A program made the translations under genes and the position numbers. A DNA stretch of 64,000 bases from NCBI RefSeq assembly GCF_039521325.1, contig NZ_BAAACD010000038.1, one strand, 5' to 3'. Source of the DNA: Clostridium_X cadaveris. GTDB lineage: Bacteria; Bacillota; Clostridia; Clostridiales; Clostridiaceae. Every line of letters starts with the position of its first letter. Positions within the stretch are counted from its first letter, which is position 1. Of the stretch, positions 53,765 through 61,719 are shown piece by piece. Under the pieces are notes generated by a model. It did not search any database. It was not told the origin of the DNA and saw only the letters and a list, made by a program, of their open reading frames with translations.

Positions 53765-53850
53765 TCATATAAAATTTATTGAACAAATACCATTATATTG
53801 TTATATTTACATTGAAGATATTATAATTTACTTATTTAGGAGATGATGAA

Positions 53851-54171
53851 TTGAAGAATATAGCAATTATGGTTTGTAATAAAGTTACTTATGAATGTGC
53901 TGGAGTTGGGTGCTTCAAGGCTTTTAATGAAAAATCCAAAGCCTTTGAAATTTATAAAAATGAAGATGTTAAACTTTGTGGTTTTTTTCACTGTAACGGT
54001 TGTGGAAAAGATTTGAATAAAGAACTAGATTATAAGATAAATCAACTTCATAATCTAAATGTTGACACTGTACATATGGCTTTATGCATAGATGTGGAGT
54101 GCTCTAGATATTCAGATATAGAGGATTTTTTAAAAAACAATGGATTTACTGTAGTTAGGGGAAGTCATTAA
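53851..54171 (+). CDS. CGGC-domain protein
   Basis: The 106-residue protein matches the CGGC domain family: VCNKVTYECAGVGCFKAF, then FHCNGCGKDL (CNGC in place of CGGC) and MALCIDVECSRY. The cysteines are likely metal ligands; no activity is known. The start is TTG after TAGGAGATG. It stands alone, ahead of the decayed region that follows. Confidence 0.82.
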   Translation: MKNIAIMVCNKVTYECAGVGCFKAFNEKSKAFEIYKNEDVKLCGFFHCNGCGKDLNKELDYKINQLHNLNVDTVHMALCIDVECSRYSDIEDFLKNNGFTVVRGSH

Positions 54172-54576
54172 TTATTTTAATAGTGAGTGCTTTTATTATT
54201 TATAAATTTAGTATATTATTACAGTATATAATAATATTTCCTATAAAGAATGTGTAGTTGTCGTTGATAAATATGGAATTATTCAAATGATGAGCAAGTT
54301 CTATAAAGAATTCATTGAATGTTATAATCCAGAAGTATACATTTGTAAAATTCAATATAATGAAGCTTTTGAAAAAATAAAGTTGGCACGAAATTTGATG
54401 TAAATGATATCAAAGAAAAGATTTAATGGGCTAGATCCTAAGCTTTAGATTAAAATTAAGGGGTTAAATGCTAGGTATATCATGGGATTATGTATAGTAG
54501 ACTTATTAATAACAGGAGTAATAATATTTTGAGCATTTTTGATACTAATATAGATATTTTAAAGAAAGGTTAAGTG
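54172..54576 (+). pseudogene. Sigma-54 regulator PAS-domain remnant in a 405-bp gap
   Basis: From about 54244 to 54402 one frame reads a PAS-domain-like segment: VVVVDKYGIIQMMSKFYKEF, then IECYNPEVYICKIQYNEAF. This resembles the N-terminal PAS region of clostridial sigma-54-dependent activators. The frame then stops, and a short further piece (54390-54447) carries DVNDIKEKI followed by a stop. There is no ATPase or Fis domain. The rest of the gap (54448-54560) shows no gene or strong structure. Such regulators commonly precede acyl-CoA operons. Confidence 0.5.
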
Positions 54577-55518
54577 ATGACTATGAACATAAGAAACATA
54601 GCAGTTTTAGGAACTGGAACTATGGGGCATGGAATAGCATTGTTATCAGCTAAAGCAGGACTAAATGTAAAGATGTATGGAAGAAGTGATGAGAGCTTAG
54701 ATAGAGGAATGAGCAGTATAATATCAAGTTTAAACAGGCTAACTATTCAAGGTACTTTTAGTGAAATGGAGTGCCAGGATATAATAAGCAGAATTAGAGG
54801 TGTTAAAACTCTTGAAGAAGCAGCTGATGGGGCAGATTTTATAATTGAATCTGTAGCAGAAAATTTAGAGCTTAAACAAGATATCTTTAGAAAATTAGAT
54901 TTCTTGTGTACACCAGAAGTTATACTGGCAAGTAATACATCAGGACTTAGTCCAAGCGAAATTGCAAATGTTACTACACATCCTGAGAGAGTAGTAATAG
55001 CACATTTTTGGAACCCACCTCAATTAATACCACTAGTAGAGGTAGTGCCAGGGGAAAAAACAAGTAAGGAAACTGTGGATATAACATCGGAATGGATTGA
55101 TTTCATAGGAAAAAAATCAGTTAAGATGGAAAAGGAATGCTTAGGCTTCATAGGTAATAGATTGCAACTTGCCCTTCTTAGGGAAGCGATGTATATAGTA
55201 GAGCAGGGGTGGGCAAAACCGGAAGAAGTGGATAAGGCTATGGAATATGGACATGGCAGAAGGCTTTCAGTTACAGGACCTTTATGTAGTGCAGATTTAG
55301 GAGGATTAGATATATTTAATAATATTTCTTCGTATTTGTTTAAAGACTTGTGCAATTATACAGAACCATCAGCACTTTTAAATGAAAAAGTTAAGGAAAG
55401 CAAGCTTGGAACAAAGTCGGGAGAAGGTTTTTATAAATGGACAAAAGAAGATATCGAAAGTAAGCAAAAGGAAAGAACAGAAGTTTTATTATATTTTCTA
55501 GATAGGGACAAGAAGTAA
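54577..55518 (+). CDS. 3-hydroxyacyl-CoA dehydrogenase family protein
   Basis: The 313-residue protein has the N-terminal NAD domain motif GTGTMGHGIALLSAKAG, the ESVAENLELKQDIF block, ASNTSGLSPSEIA and HFWNPPQLIPLVEVV, and a C-terminal domain with GNRLQLALLREA. It would oxidise or form a 3-hydroxyacyl-CoA such as 3-hydroxybutyryl-CoA. It is not in the usual crt-bcd-etf-hbd cluster. HFWNPPQLIPLVE and the ligand region differ from classic HBD (HFFNP), so carnitine- or gulonate-type dehydrogenase relatives are possible. It lies between remnants of a sigma-54 regulator and a CoA-transferase. Confidence 0.85.
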   Translation: MTMNIRNIAVLGTGTMGHGIALLSAKAGLNVKMYGRSDESLDRGMSSIISSLNRLTIQGTFSEMECQDIISRIRGVKTLEEAADGADFIIESVAENLELKQDIFRKLDFLCTPEVILASNTSGLSPSEIANVTTHPERVVIAHFWNPPQLIPLVEVVPGEKTSKETVDITSEWIDFIGKKSVKMEKECLGFIGNRLQLALLREAMYIVEQGWAKPEEVDKAMEYGHGRRLSVTGPLCSADLGGLDIFNNISSYLFKDLCNYTEPSALLNEKVKESKLGTKSGEGFYKWTKEDIESKQKERTEVLLYFLDRDKK

Positions 55519-55574
55519 TTAAATTATAAATTTTATAAAGTAAAATATTATAGTATTTATTGGAAGAGAGTAAA

Positions 55575-55732
55575 ATGAAATCTAAAATTGTGAGTTTAGA
55601 AAATATGGAATCCCAAATAACTTGACATTAATATATGCTACGGGAAAACCAGGAACTACATCTAAAGTAGGACTTAATACTTTTGTAGATCCAAGACTTG
55701 ACGGAGGGAAATTAAATTTTGCTGGCAGTTAA
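55575..55732 (+). pseudogene. Propionate/acetate CoA-transferase remnant
   Basis: An ATG at 55575 gives MKSKIVSLENMESQIT and a stop. From 55619 another frame reads NLTLIYATGKPGTTSKVGLN, then TFVDPRLDGGKLN and a stop. These match the start, the NLTLIYA strand and the GKPGTxTKVGLxTFVDPRLxGGKLN region of PCT-type CoA-transferases, joined with most of the protein deleted between and after. It suggests a lost CoA-transferase beside the hydroxyacyl-CoA dehydrogenase. Confidence 0.7.
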
Positions 55733-55752
55733 GATAACTGCCAGCTTTTTTT
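55721..55752 (+). terminator. Terminator after the CoA-transferase remnant
   Basis: GCTGGCAGTT pairs perfectly with AACTGCCAGC around AAGAT, followed by seven T. Confidence 0.9.
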
Positions 55753-55787
55753 ATAAGTAAAATAAAGTTATAAGCTGTTAAAAAATC

Positions 55788-55970
55788 CTATTTATATTTT
55801 TCTATTAATGCTTCAACCTTTTTTTTACACCTAGCTCCATGACAGGCTCCACCAGTAGCCCCTGTTTTTTCTCTAACAGCATCTACTGTAGTAGCTCCTT
55901 CTTTTATAGCATTTATTATTGTATCTTCATCTACTTGATTGCATATACATATTATTTTATCGTTACTCAT
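55788..55970 (-). CDS. BFD-like [2Fe-2S]-binding protein
   Basis: The 60-residue protein has C8, C10, C43 and C48 in the BFD pattern (CICNQV ... GACHGARC). BFD domains bind a [2Fe-2S] cluster and deliver electrons, classically to bacterioferritin. It is the last gene of a three-gene minus-strand operon with a DUF1540 protein and reverse rubrerythrin, so it may pass electrons in oxygen or peroxide reduction. TAGGAGAC precedes the ATG. Confidence 0.88.
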   Translation of the reverse strand: MSNDKIICICNQVDEDTIINAIKEGATTVDAVREKTGATGGACHGARCKKKVEALIEKYK

Positions 55971-55979
55971 ATTTGTCTC

Positions 55980-56297
55980 CTATCTTGACTTAAAAGTCTT
56001 GCATGATGTTTCTGTATATATAGTTGCATTATTTCCTGAAACAGAAATGTAATCAGCGCTGCATAATTTATTTTCATTGTAAATGCAGTTTTCAGCTTCA
56101 CATATTAAAGCATCACAGCAGCCGGTTGAATTTGTATTATTAGTTAAATTAGAATAAGTATCTTTATTCAAGAAAGAACCGCAACATGTGTCACATGAAC
56201 TTTCTGAACCTTTACCTCCTATGTTTACACGATTTGAATAACAAACTCCTTTGTTATTATGGGAACATATAGATACATCACAGTTTATTTTATTCAT
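55980..56297 (-). CDS. Tandem DUF1540-domain protein
   Basis: The 105-residue protein has two DUF1540 units: residues about 3-42 (NCDVSICSHNNKGVCYSNRV ... SSCDTCCGSF) and about 65-104 (LICEAENCIYNENKLC ... TSCKTFKSR), separated by an Asn/Thr-rich linker. Each keeps the C-x4-C-x6/8-C and distal Cys pattern of the single-domain proteins elsewhere in this window, so it probably binds metal. AGGAGGAGA precedes the ATG. It sits between genes for reverse rubrerythrin and a ferredoxin-like protein. Confidence 0.85.
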   Translation of the reverse strand: MNKINCDVSICSHNNKGVCYSNRVNIGGKGSESSCDTCCGSFLNKDTYSNLTNNTNSTGCCDALICEAENCIYNENKLCSADYISVSGNNATIYTETSCKTFKSR

Positions 56298-56315
56298 GTT
56301 TTCTCCTCCTAATTG

Positions 56316-56861
56316 TTATTTAGAAAAATATCTGTCTAATAGACCTTTAAAGGCTCTTCCGTGCCTTGCTTCATCTTTGCACATTTCATGAACTGTATCA
56401 TGAATGGCGTCTAAATTGTTTTTCTTAGCTAGAGAAGCTAATTGTTTTTTACCTGCACAGGCACCATATTCTGCCTCAACTCTTGCTGATAAATTGGATT
56501 TAGTATCGGCTACTACCACTTCTCCAAGGATTTCTGCAAATTTAGAAGCGTGTTCTGCTTCTTCATAAGCAATTCGAGTGTAAGCTTCACCAACTTCAGG
56601 ATATCCTTCTCTGTCAGCTTGACGAGCCATAGCTAAATACATGCCAACCTCTGTGCATTCACCCATAAAGTTAGCTCTTAATCCTTCTAATATTTCGGAA
56701 TCAAGATCTTTGGAAATCCCGATTCTATGCTCATCTGCCCAAATAACATCTTCTTTTATTTCCTCAAACTTATCTGCTCCAACTTTGCATATAGGACAGA
56801 TTTCTGGAGGAGTATCTCCTTCATGTATATAACCACATACTGTACAAACAAATTTTTTCAT
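56316..56861 (-). CDS. Reverse rubrerythrin (NADH peroxidase/oxidase component)
   Basis: The 181-residue protein has the rubredoxin domain first (C6, C9, C22, C25 in VCTVCGY and ICPICK), then the four-helix diiron domain with E-x-GMYLAMARQADREG, AYEEAEHASKFAE and CKDEARHGRAF. The domain order is reversed relative to classical rubrerythrin. In C. acetobutylicum such revRbr reduces H2O2 and O2 with NADH via an NROR, under PerR. I found no clear PerR box in the leader. AGGAGAG precedes the ATG. It heads the three-gene operon. Confidence 0.93.
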   Translation of the reverse strand: MKKFVCTVCGYIHEGDTPPEICPICKVGADKFEEIKEDVIWADEHRIGISKDLDSEILEGLRANFMGECTEVGMYLAMARQADREGYPEVGEAYTRIAYEEAEHASKFAEILGEVVVADTKSNLSARVEAEYGACAGKKQLASLAKKNNLDAIHDTVHEMCKDEARHGRAFKGLLDRYFSK

Positions 56862-57076
56862 ACTATCTCTCCTTTTAATATAAATGTAATCTTATATAAA
56901 TTTATTGTTTGAATAAAGAGAGATTTTATTCATTATACTGAATAAGTATTAGATATATTGACTTTTGAAGTAATTTCCTGTAATGTAATTATGTATAATA
57001 TTATGAGATGTAAGGGGATGTCTCAACGACATTACAAGTAAAACGAAATGTTTATTGACAGAGGGGGAGAATTATA
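56862..57076. other. Divergent leader between revRbr and the small membrane gene
   Basis: This AT-rich interval holds the revRbr promoter and the leader of the tiny gene at 57077. TTGACA near 57054-57059 could be a -35 or chance. I saw no riboswitch, PerR box with the full 7-1-7 pattern, or strong hairpin. Confidence 0.35.
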
Positions 57077-57157
57077 ATGAACATAACAGTTTGGATAGCT
57101 ATAGTTCTTATTATAAACTCAGTATTTTTGCTATATAATGCAATAAAAGATAAGTAA
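57077..57157 (+). CDS. Single-helix membrane microprotein (26 aa)
   Basis: An ATG after the strong site GAGGGGGAGA opens 26 codons: MNITVWIAIVLIINSVFLLY then NAIKDK. It is one transmembrane helix with a short basic tail. Such products include type I toxin peptides and small subunits of membrane complexes. No antisense RNA gene is evident. The ribosome site, better than many in the window, is the main evidence that it is real. Confidence 0.55.
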   Translation: MNITVWIAIVLIINSVFLLYNAIKDK

Positions 57158-57311
57158 ATGGTTTTGGGACGCTTTGATGATAATTGAGGTGTCTTTTTAT
57201 GTATAGATTTAATAAAACTTCATAATGTTGTAATTGATTGATAGATATTATATAATAAATTCATTATGGGATTAGAGGTAAAGTTAAATTTTTAAGGAAG
57301 GGAATCATTAA
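57158..57311. other. Leader of the FadR-type regulator
   Basis: Nothing is clear here beyond an imperfect GACGC/GTGTC hairpin with TTTTT at about 57168-57199 that could terminate the microprotein transcript, and AAGGAAGG before the regulator ATG. Confidence 0.35.
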
Positions 57312-57998
57312 ATGGGTAGAAATGATAAGCCGCTTACAAAGGTTATCGCTGATGAAATTATACAACTTATCAAAGATAACCATATGGAACCGGGGGATCG
57401 TCTTAAGAATGAATATGAATTAGCTCAGGACTTGAGTGTGGGACGTGGTACTGTACGTGAAGCTATTAAAATATTGGTATCACGTAATATTTTAGAGGTA
57501 CGTCAAGGTGCAGGTACTTTTGTATCATCTAAAAATGGTATTCCAGAAGATCCTCTTGGATTGACATTTATAAAAAACGATGGGTCATTGATGCTTGATG
57601 TTCTTGATGTAAGATTAATTATAGAGCCAGAAATTGCAGCTATGGCTGCATTAAATGCTAGCCCTAGACAACTAGAACGATTGATTAAACAATGTGATAT
57701 AGTTGAAAAGCTAATTATAAATGATGAGGAGTATCAAGAAGCTGATGCTTTATTTCATCAGAGAATCGCTGAATGTAGCGCAAATAAAGTAGTAAATAAG
57801 CTAATTCCAGTGATTAATTCTTCAGTAGAACTGAATATCACATGGACAAAGGATCAATATAAAAAAATGACTATAATTGAACATCGCTCAATTGTTAGAG
57901 CTATTGAAAGAAAAGATAGTAATGGGGCTAAGTATGCAATGATTACGCATTTGAATACTAGTCGCAAGGAAGTTATGGGAAATAAAAAAGAGAATTAA
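57312..57998 (+). CDS. FadR-subfamily GntR transcriptional regulator
   Basis: The 228-residue regulator has an N-terminal winged helix-turn-helix (about 8-75: LKNEYELAQDLSVGRGTVREAIK and RQGAGTFV) and a C-terminal FCD effector domain (about 95-218) with the metal/ligand histidines in ADALFHQRIAE and EHRSIVRAIE. FadR/UxuR-type regulators respond to acids such as uronates, gluconate or lactate. It is encoded just upstream of a TRAP and uronate-type operon, whose promoter carries repeated palindromes, and is its likely repressor. Confidence 0.92.
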   Translation: MGRNDKPLTKVIADEIIQLIKDNHMEPGDRLKNEYELAQDLSVGRGTVREAIKILVSRNILEVRQGAGTFVSSKNGIPEDPLGLTFIKNDGSLMLDVLDVRLIIEPEIAAMAALNASPRQLERLIKQCDIVEKLIINDEEYQEADALFHQRIAECSANKVVNKLIPVINSSVELNITWTKDQYKKMTIIEHRSIVRAIERKDSNGAKYAMITHLNTSRKEVMGNKKEN

Positions 57999-58020
57999 GT
58001 ATATTTAGGATTTATATAAA

Positions 58021-58066
58021 AAAGACTTAGGTTTATAGAGTGACGCTAAAACCTAAGTCTTTTTTT
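58021..58066. terminator. Bidirectional terminator
   Basis: AAAGACTTAGGTTT pairs with AAACCTAAGTCTTT around a 13-nt loop, flanked by A-run and T-run. It ends both the regulator gene and the convergent HIT gene. Confidence 0.9.
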
Positions 58067-58487
58067 AATTAAGTGCATTTCTTATTAATTCAATTCTCTT
58101 AGAAAACTCACTGTCATCAAGATATACTTTAAAATCCGTATCTGTAAAAGGACTACCCCAATCGAAGTTGTCCTTTTTCTTTGGAACTATATGTACATGA
58201 AAATGAGATACTAAGTCGCCGTATACAGCATAATTAATTTTATCTGCATTGAACAAATTATAGAGCGCTTTTGCAACTTTGGATACAACACTCATATAAA
58301 TGTTAAGTTTATCCATAGGAATGCTAAATATCTCTTCATAATGCTCGTCTAAAGCGACGACGCAACGCCCAGGATATTTTTGATCCTTAAAAAGATATAT
58401 ATCTGCACACTCAATGGTGCAAATTTTTGTCATTAAACTTACAAGTCTAAGGTCTTTTGTACAATAGAAACAATTTTCTTTATCCAT
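58065..58487 (-). CDS. HIT-family nucleotide-binding protein
   Basis: The 140-residue protein has the HIT motif SHFHVHIVPKK (HxHxH-type) near residues 100-110 and the upstream FLFKDQKYPGRCVVALDEHYEE block. HIT proteins hydrolyse or transfer nucleotides (Ap4A, AMP-lysine and others). N-terminal cysteines (CFYC) may bind zinc. It is monocistronic, with an AGGAGG site before its start (GGAGGTGTTTT on the minus strand), and has no evident functional tie to the TRAP operon. Confidence 0.9.
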   Translation of the reverse strand: MDKENCFYCTKDLRLVSLMTKICTIECADIYLFKDQKYPGRCVVALDEHYEEIFSIPMDKLNIYMSVVSKVAKALYNLFNADKINYAVYGDLVSHFHVHIVPKKKDNFDWGSPFTDTDFKVYLDDSEFSKRIELIRNALN

Positions 58488-58576
58488 AAAACACCTCCTG
58501 CTAGTAATTTTTGATGTTGATTATTTATGATGTATTAAATGGGATTTTAGATAAAGCATATAATTTTAATTGAAAT

Positions 58577-58642
58577 ACATCATATGACTTTTGGAAATAA
58601 AACACTTTTTAAAGCATATAATCATATATACATCATATGAAT
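58577..58642 (+). promoter_or_regulatory. Two operator-like ATCATATGA sites
   Basis: ATCATATGA occurs at 58579-58587 and 58632-58640, each preceded by AC. They share the core of the perfect palindrome at 58759-58772 nearer the gene. Spacing between the two is 53 bp. Confidence 0.5.
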
Positions 58643-58717
58643 ATTGTATTATAAAGATGTTTGAAATGCAAATAAAACGTTTAAAGTATATTTTTCGTCA
58701 TAAAATTGCTAAAGGTA

Positions 58718-58773
58718 TTGACAAAAAACGTGAATATGGTAAATTATAAGTATAAAATAAATCATATGATTTT
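58718..58773 (+). promoter_or_regulatory. TRAP operon promoter with 14-bp palindromic operator
   Basis: TTGACA (58718-58723) is a perfect -35; TAAATT (58740-58745, 16-nt spacer) or a TATAAG just downstream is the -10. AAATCATATGATTT (58759-58772) is a perfect palindrome around the expected transcription start, where a bound GntR-type repressor would block RNA polymerase. Confidence 0.65.
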
Positions 58774-58812
58774 TATAAAAGTAATACGATGTTTTGTTAA
58801 GGAGGAAACAAT

Positions 58813-59835
58813 ATGCAAATATTAAAAAAAACAGGTAAACGTATCTTTGCTTTAGCTGTTTCTGTAATGATGATGTTTACTGCTGTTGGTTGTGGAGTAT
58901 CGACCAGTGGTAAAAGTGACAAAGTAGTATTTCGTATGGCTATTGTAGATGGAGAAACATCTCCGATTTACAAAGGAGCAAAAGCTATGGCTGATAAAGT
59001 ATTCGAGAAAACAGATGGAAAAGTTGAAATCGTTGTTGTAACTGGAGGAGCATTAGGAGATGAACGTGGTTCTGTAGAGTTAGCTATGCAAGGTGATTTA
59101 GACATTGCATCTGCTGCTAACTCTGTTTTAACTAACTGGATTCCGGAGATGGATATATTAGACCAAGCTTATTTATGGACCAATAAAGATCAAGCTCATG
59201 CTGCTGTGGATGGAGAGTTAGGAGATTTAATTGATAAGGCTGCAGAGGAAAAGTTGGGGGTTCATGTTATAGGATATTTAGAATCAGGATTTAGAGATAC
59301 ATTTGCAAAGAAACCAATTGAAAATGTAGACGATTTTAAAGGTGTAAAGATTCGTACAATGCAAAATAAATATCATATGGCAGCATTTCAGTCATTTGGA
59401 GCTATGCCAACAGCTATGGCGTACAATGAGGTCTTTACAGCACTTCAACAAGGTACTATAGATGCTTGTGAAAATGCTGTAAGTAATTGTTTATCAAATG
59501 GATATTATGAAGTTACGAAACATGTCACATTTACACATCATGCATTTACATATATTCCAGTTTTGATGTCTGATAAGGCTTGGAATAAAATTCCTGAAGA
59601 TTTAAGAGATGAATTTATAGAGGGCTGCAAAGAAGGATACGTTGAGCAGAGAAGATTCCTTGATGAAGCAAATGAAGATGCTATAAAGCAGCTTAAAGAA
59701 AAAGGTGTAGAATTCAATGAAATCGATACAAAAGTTTTTAAGGAATGTTATCAGAAGTCTGCAAAAGAAAAAGGATTTACATTTAATCCAGAATGGCAGG
59801 CTGCAGTAGATAAGGCTATCTCAGAAAATCCATAG
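58813..59835 (+). CDS. dctP: TRAP transporter substrate-binding lipoprotein (DctP)
   Basis: The 340-residue protein has a lipoprotein signal (VMMMFTAVGC) and the DctP fold: GGALGDERGSVELAMQGDLDIA, GFRDTFAKKPIENVDDFKGVKIRTM and AMPTAMAYNEVFTALQQGTIDACENA. The conserved Arg in KIRTM contacts the substrate carboxylate. It captures an organic acid, here probably a uronate or related sugar acid given the downstream isomerase and dehydrogenases. AAGGAGGAAAC precedes the ATG. Confidence 0.93.
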   Translation: MQILKKTGKRIFALAVSVMMMFTAVGCGVSTSGKSDKVVFRMAIVDGETSPIYKGAKAMADKVFEKTDGKVEIVVVTGGALGDERGSVELAMQGDLDIASAANSVLTNWIPEMDILDQAYLWTNKDQAHAAVDGELGDLIDKAAEEKLGVHVIGYLESGFRDTFAKKPIENVDDFKGVKIRTMQNKYHMAAFQSFGAMPTAMAYNEVFTALQQGTIDACENAVSNCLSNGYYEVTKHVTFTHHAFTYIPVLMSDKAWNKIPEDLRDEFIEGCKEGYVEQRRFLDEANEDAIKQLKEKGVEFNEIDTKVFKECYQKSAKEKGFTFNPEWQAAVDKAISENP

Positions 59836-59847
59836 GGGGGATTAATA

Positions 59848-60354
59848 GTGAAAAAATTTATAAAAGCATTAACTAATATAGAAAATGTAATTATGGTTGC
59901 TACTTTTGCAACAATGGTTATGTGCTCTTTTGCACAAGTTGTAAATCGTAATATTTTTAAACTTCCGATTTCTTGGTTTGATGAAGCATCTACTTATTGT
60001 ATGATTTATATGGCTCTTATAGGAACGGAACTAGGATTAAGAGATGGAACCCAAATAGCTGTAACAGCTCTTGTAGATAAATTAAAGGGAAAAACAAAAC
60101 AAATAGTAGAGGTTTTTGCTAAAGTTGTAGTTTTAATATTCTCGTCTACTATATTAATATCAGCGGTTAAAATGGTAGGAAAACAAATAGAAACAGGACA
60201 AACTTCAGCAGCACTTGGATTACCCATGGCGGTTCCTTATGCAGCTCTTGTCATAAGCTTTGTTATGATCGTTTTAGTTCAAGCTGTAACAACATTTGAA
60301 ATGATAGTAAATATGTTTAAAGGAAAATCTATAGATATGGAGGTGCAAAAATAA
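59848..60354 (+). CDS. dctQ: TRAP transporter small membrane subunit (DctQ)
   Basis: The 168-residue protein has four hydrophobic helices and the family segment NRNIFKLPISWFDEASTYCMIYMALIG. The start is GTG after AGGGGGGAT. Its last base overlaps the DctM start (TAATG), so they are coupled. DctQ bridges binding protein and transporter. Confidence 0.92.
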   Translation: MKKFIKALTNIENVIMVATFATMVMCSFAQVVNRNIFKLPISWFDEASTYCMIYMALIGTELGLRDGTQIAVTALVDKLKGKTKQIVEVFAKVVVLIFSSTILISAVKMVGKQIETGQTSAALGLPMAVPYAALVISFVMIVLVQAVTTFEMIVNMFKGKSIDMEVQK

Positions 60355-61634
60355 TGACAGCAGCATTATTATTATTCGGATCTATGGCATTATTTCTAGT
60401 TATAGGAGTGCCTATAGCATTTGCACTTGGGGCTTCAGTGTGGACAACCATAGTATTTAGCCCAGACTTTACAGTTACAACTGGTATTATTGCACAAAGA
60501 ATTTTTGGAGGATTAGAGTCTACATCTATTATGGCAATACCATTTTTTATTCTTGCTGGAAATCTTATGACCAAAGGTGGAATATCAAAAAGACTTGTAG
60601 ACTTTGCAAATAGCATAGTTGGAGGTATAAGAGGAGGTATGGCTCTTGCTCTTGTTTTATCAAGTGCATTCTTTGCTGCGCTTTCAGGTTCGGCTCCTGC
60701 TACTGTTATAGCAATTGGTTCAATGCTTTATCCTGAAATGATAAAGATGGGATATCCAAAGGATCGTACAGCAGGATTATTAGTTGTTTCAGGAGGGCTT
60801 GGACCTATTATTCCTCCTAGCATAATAATGGTTGTATATGCCACAATAACGGGAGCATCTATAGGTAGCATGTTTACTTCAGGGATGTTTATAGGCATAG
60901 TTATAATGTTAACTTTAATGCTAGTAGTTCTAGTTCTTGCAAATAAGGAAAAATGGCCAAAAGCAGAAAAGAGACCTACACTTAAAGAATTTGGAGAAAC
61001 TTTTGTAAAAGCTATACCAGCTATATTACTACCAGTAATCATCTTGGGAGGTATATATTCAGGACTTTTAACACCAACTGAATCAGCAGCAGTTGCTGTT
61101 GTATGGGCACTAGTTGCAGGTATGTTTATATACAAGGAAGTTAATATAAAAGATCTTATTCCCATATTTTTAGATTCAGCTAAAGGGTCAGCAATGATTC
61201 TCTTCATAATAGCGACATCAACTGCATTTTCATGGATTTTTGCTTACTCTGGAATTTCAGGAGAGCTAGTACACTTTATAGTTGGACTAAACTTAAGCAA
61301 GACATTATTCTGTTTTGTTGTTGCAATTGTACTACTGATTTTTGGTACTTTTTTAGAAGGTATAGCAACATGTGTACTTATGGTTCCAATCCTTTGGCCA
61401 GTTGCAAAGAGCCTTGGAGTAGATCCAATTCATTTTGGAATGATAGTTTGCCTTTCAAACGTAATAGGTACTATGACACCTCCGGTAGCTGTAAATATTT
61501 TTTCAGCAGCGTCAGTAACAAAACTTAAAATGGGCGAAATTGCTAAAGGTCAGTTGGCTTTCTTTGTAGGTTATGTAGTAGTGTTTTTAGCAGTAGTATT
61601 TTTCCCAGCATTAAGTATGCTTTTGGTTAAGTAG
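60354..61634 (+). CDS. dctM: TRAP transporter large permease (DctM)
   Basis: The 426-residue permease has about twelve helices and the DctM signatures GGGISKRL-like MTKGGISKRLVDFANSIVGG, SGSAPATVIAIGSMLYPEM and GGLGPIIPPSIIMVVYA. It carries the Na+-coupled uptake of an organic acid with DctQ and the binding protein. GGAGGTGC precedes the ATG inside the dctQ end. Confidence 0.93.
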   Translation: MTAALLLFGSMALFLVIGVPIAFALGASVWTTIVFSPDFTVTTGIIAQRIFGGLESTSIMAIPFFILAGNLMTKGGISKRLVDFANSIVGGIRGGMALALVLSSAFFAALSGSAPATVIAIGSMLYPEMIKMGYPKDRTAGLLVVSGGLGPIIPPSIIMVVYATITGASIGSMFTSGMFIGIVIMLTLMLVVLVLANKEKWPKAEKRPTLKEFGETFVKAIPAILLPVIILGGIYSGLLTPTESAAVAVVWALVAGMFIYKEVNIKDLIPIFLDSAKGSAMILFIIATSTAFSWIFAYSGISGELVHFIVGLNLSKTLFCFVVAIVLLIFGTFLEGIATCVLMVPILWPVAKSLGVDPIHFGMIVCLSNVIGTMTPPVAVNIFSAASVTKLKMGEIAKGQLAFFVGYVVVFLAVVFFPALSMLLVK

Positions 61635-61719
61635 ATAATAAAAAAAGATTAATTAAATAAAATTAAAAATTATAAGTTGAGTTTTGAAAATAGAAATAAT
61701 ATATAGGAGAATAGGAAGA

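Noticed and set aside
56862..57076. PerR box before reverse rubrerythrin
   Set aside because: Expected from C. acetobutylicum, but no sequence here matches the 7-1-7 palindrome closely enough.
61232..61528. Plus-strand 98-codon frame inside dctM
   Set aside because: It is an out-of-frame shadow of a clearly coding permease gene, with no ribosome site.
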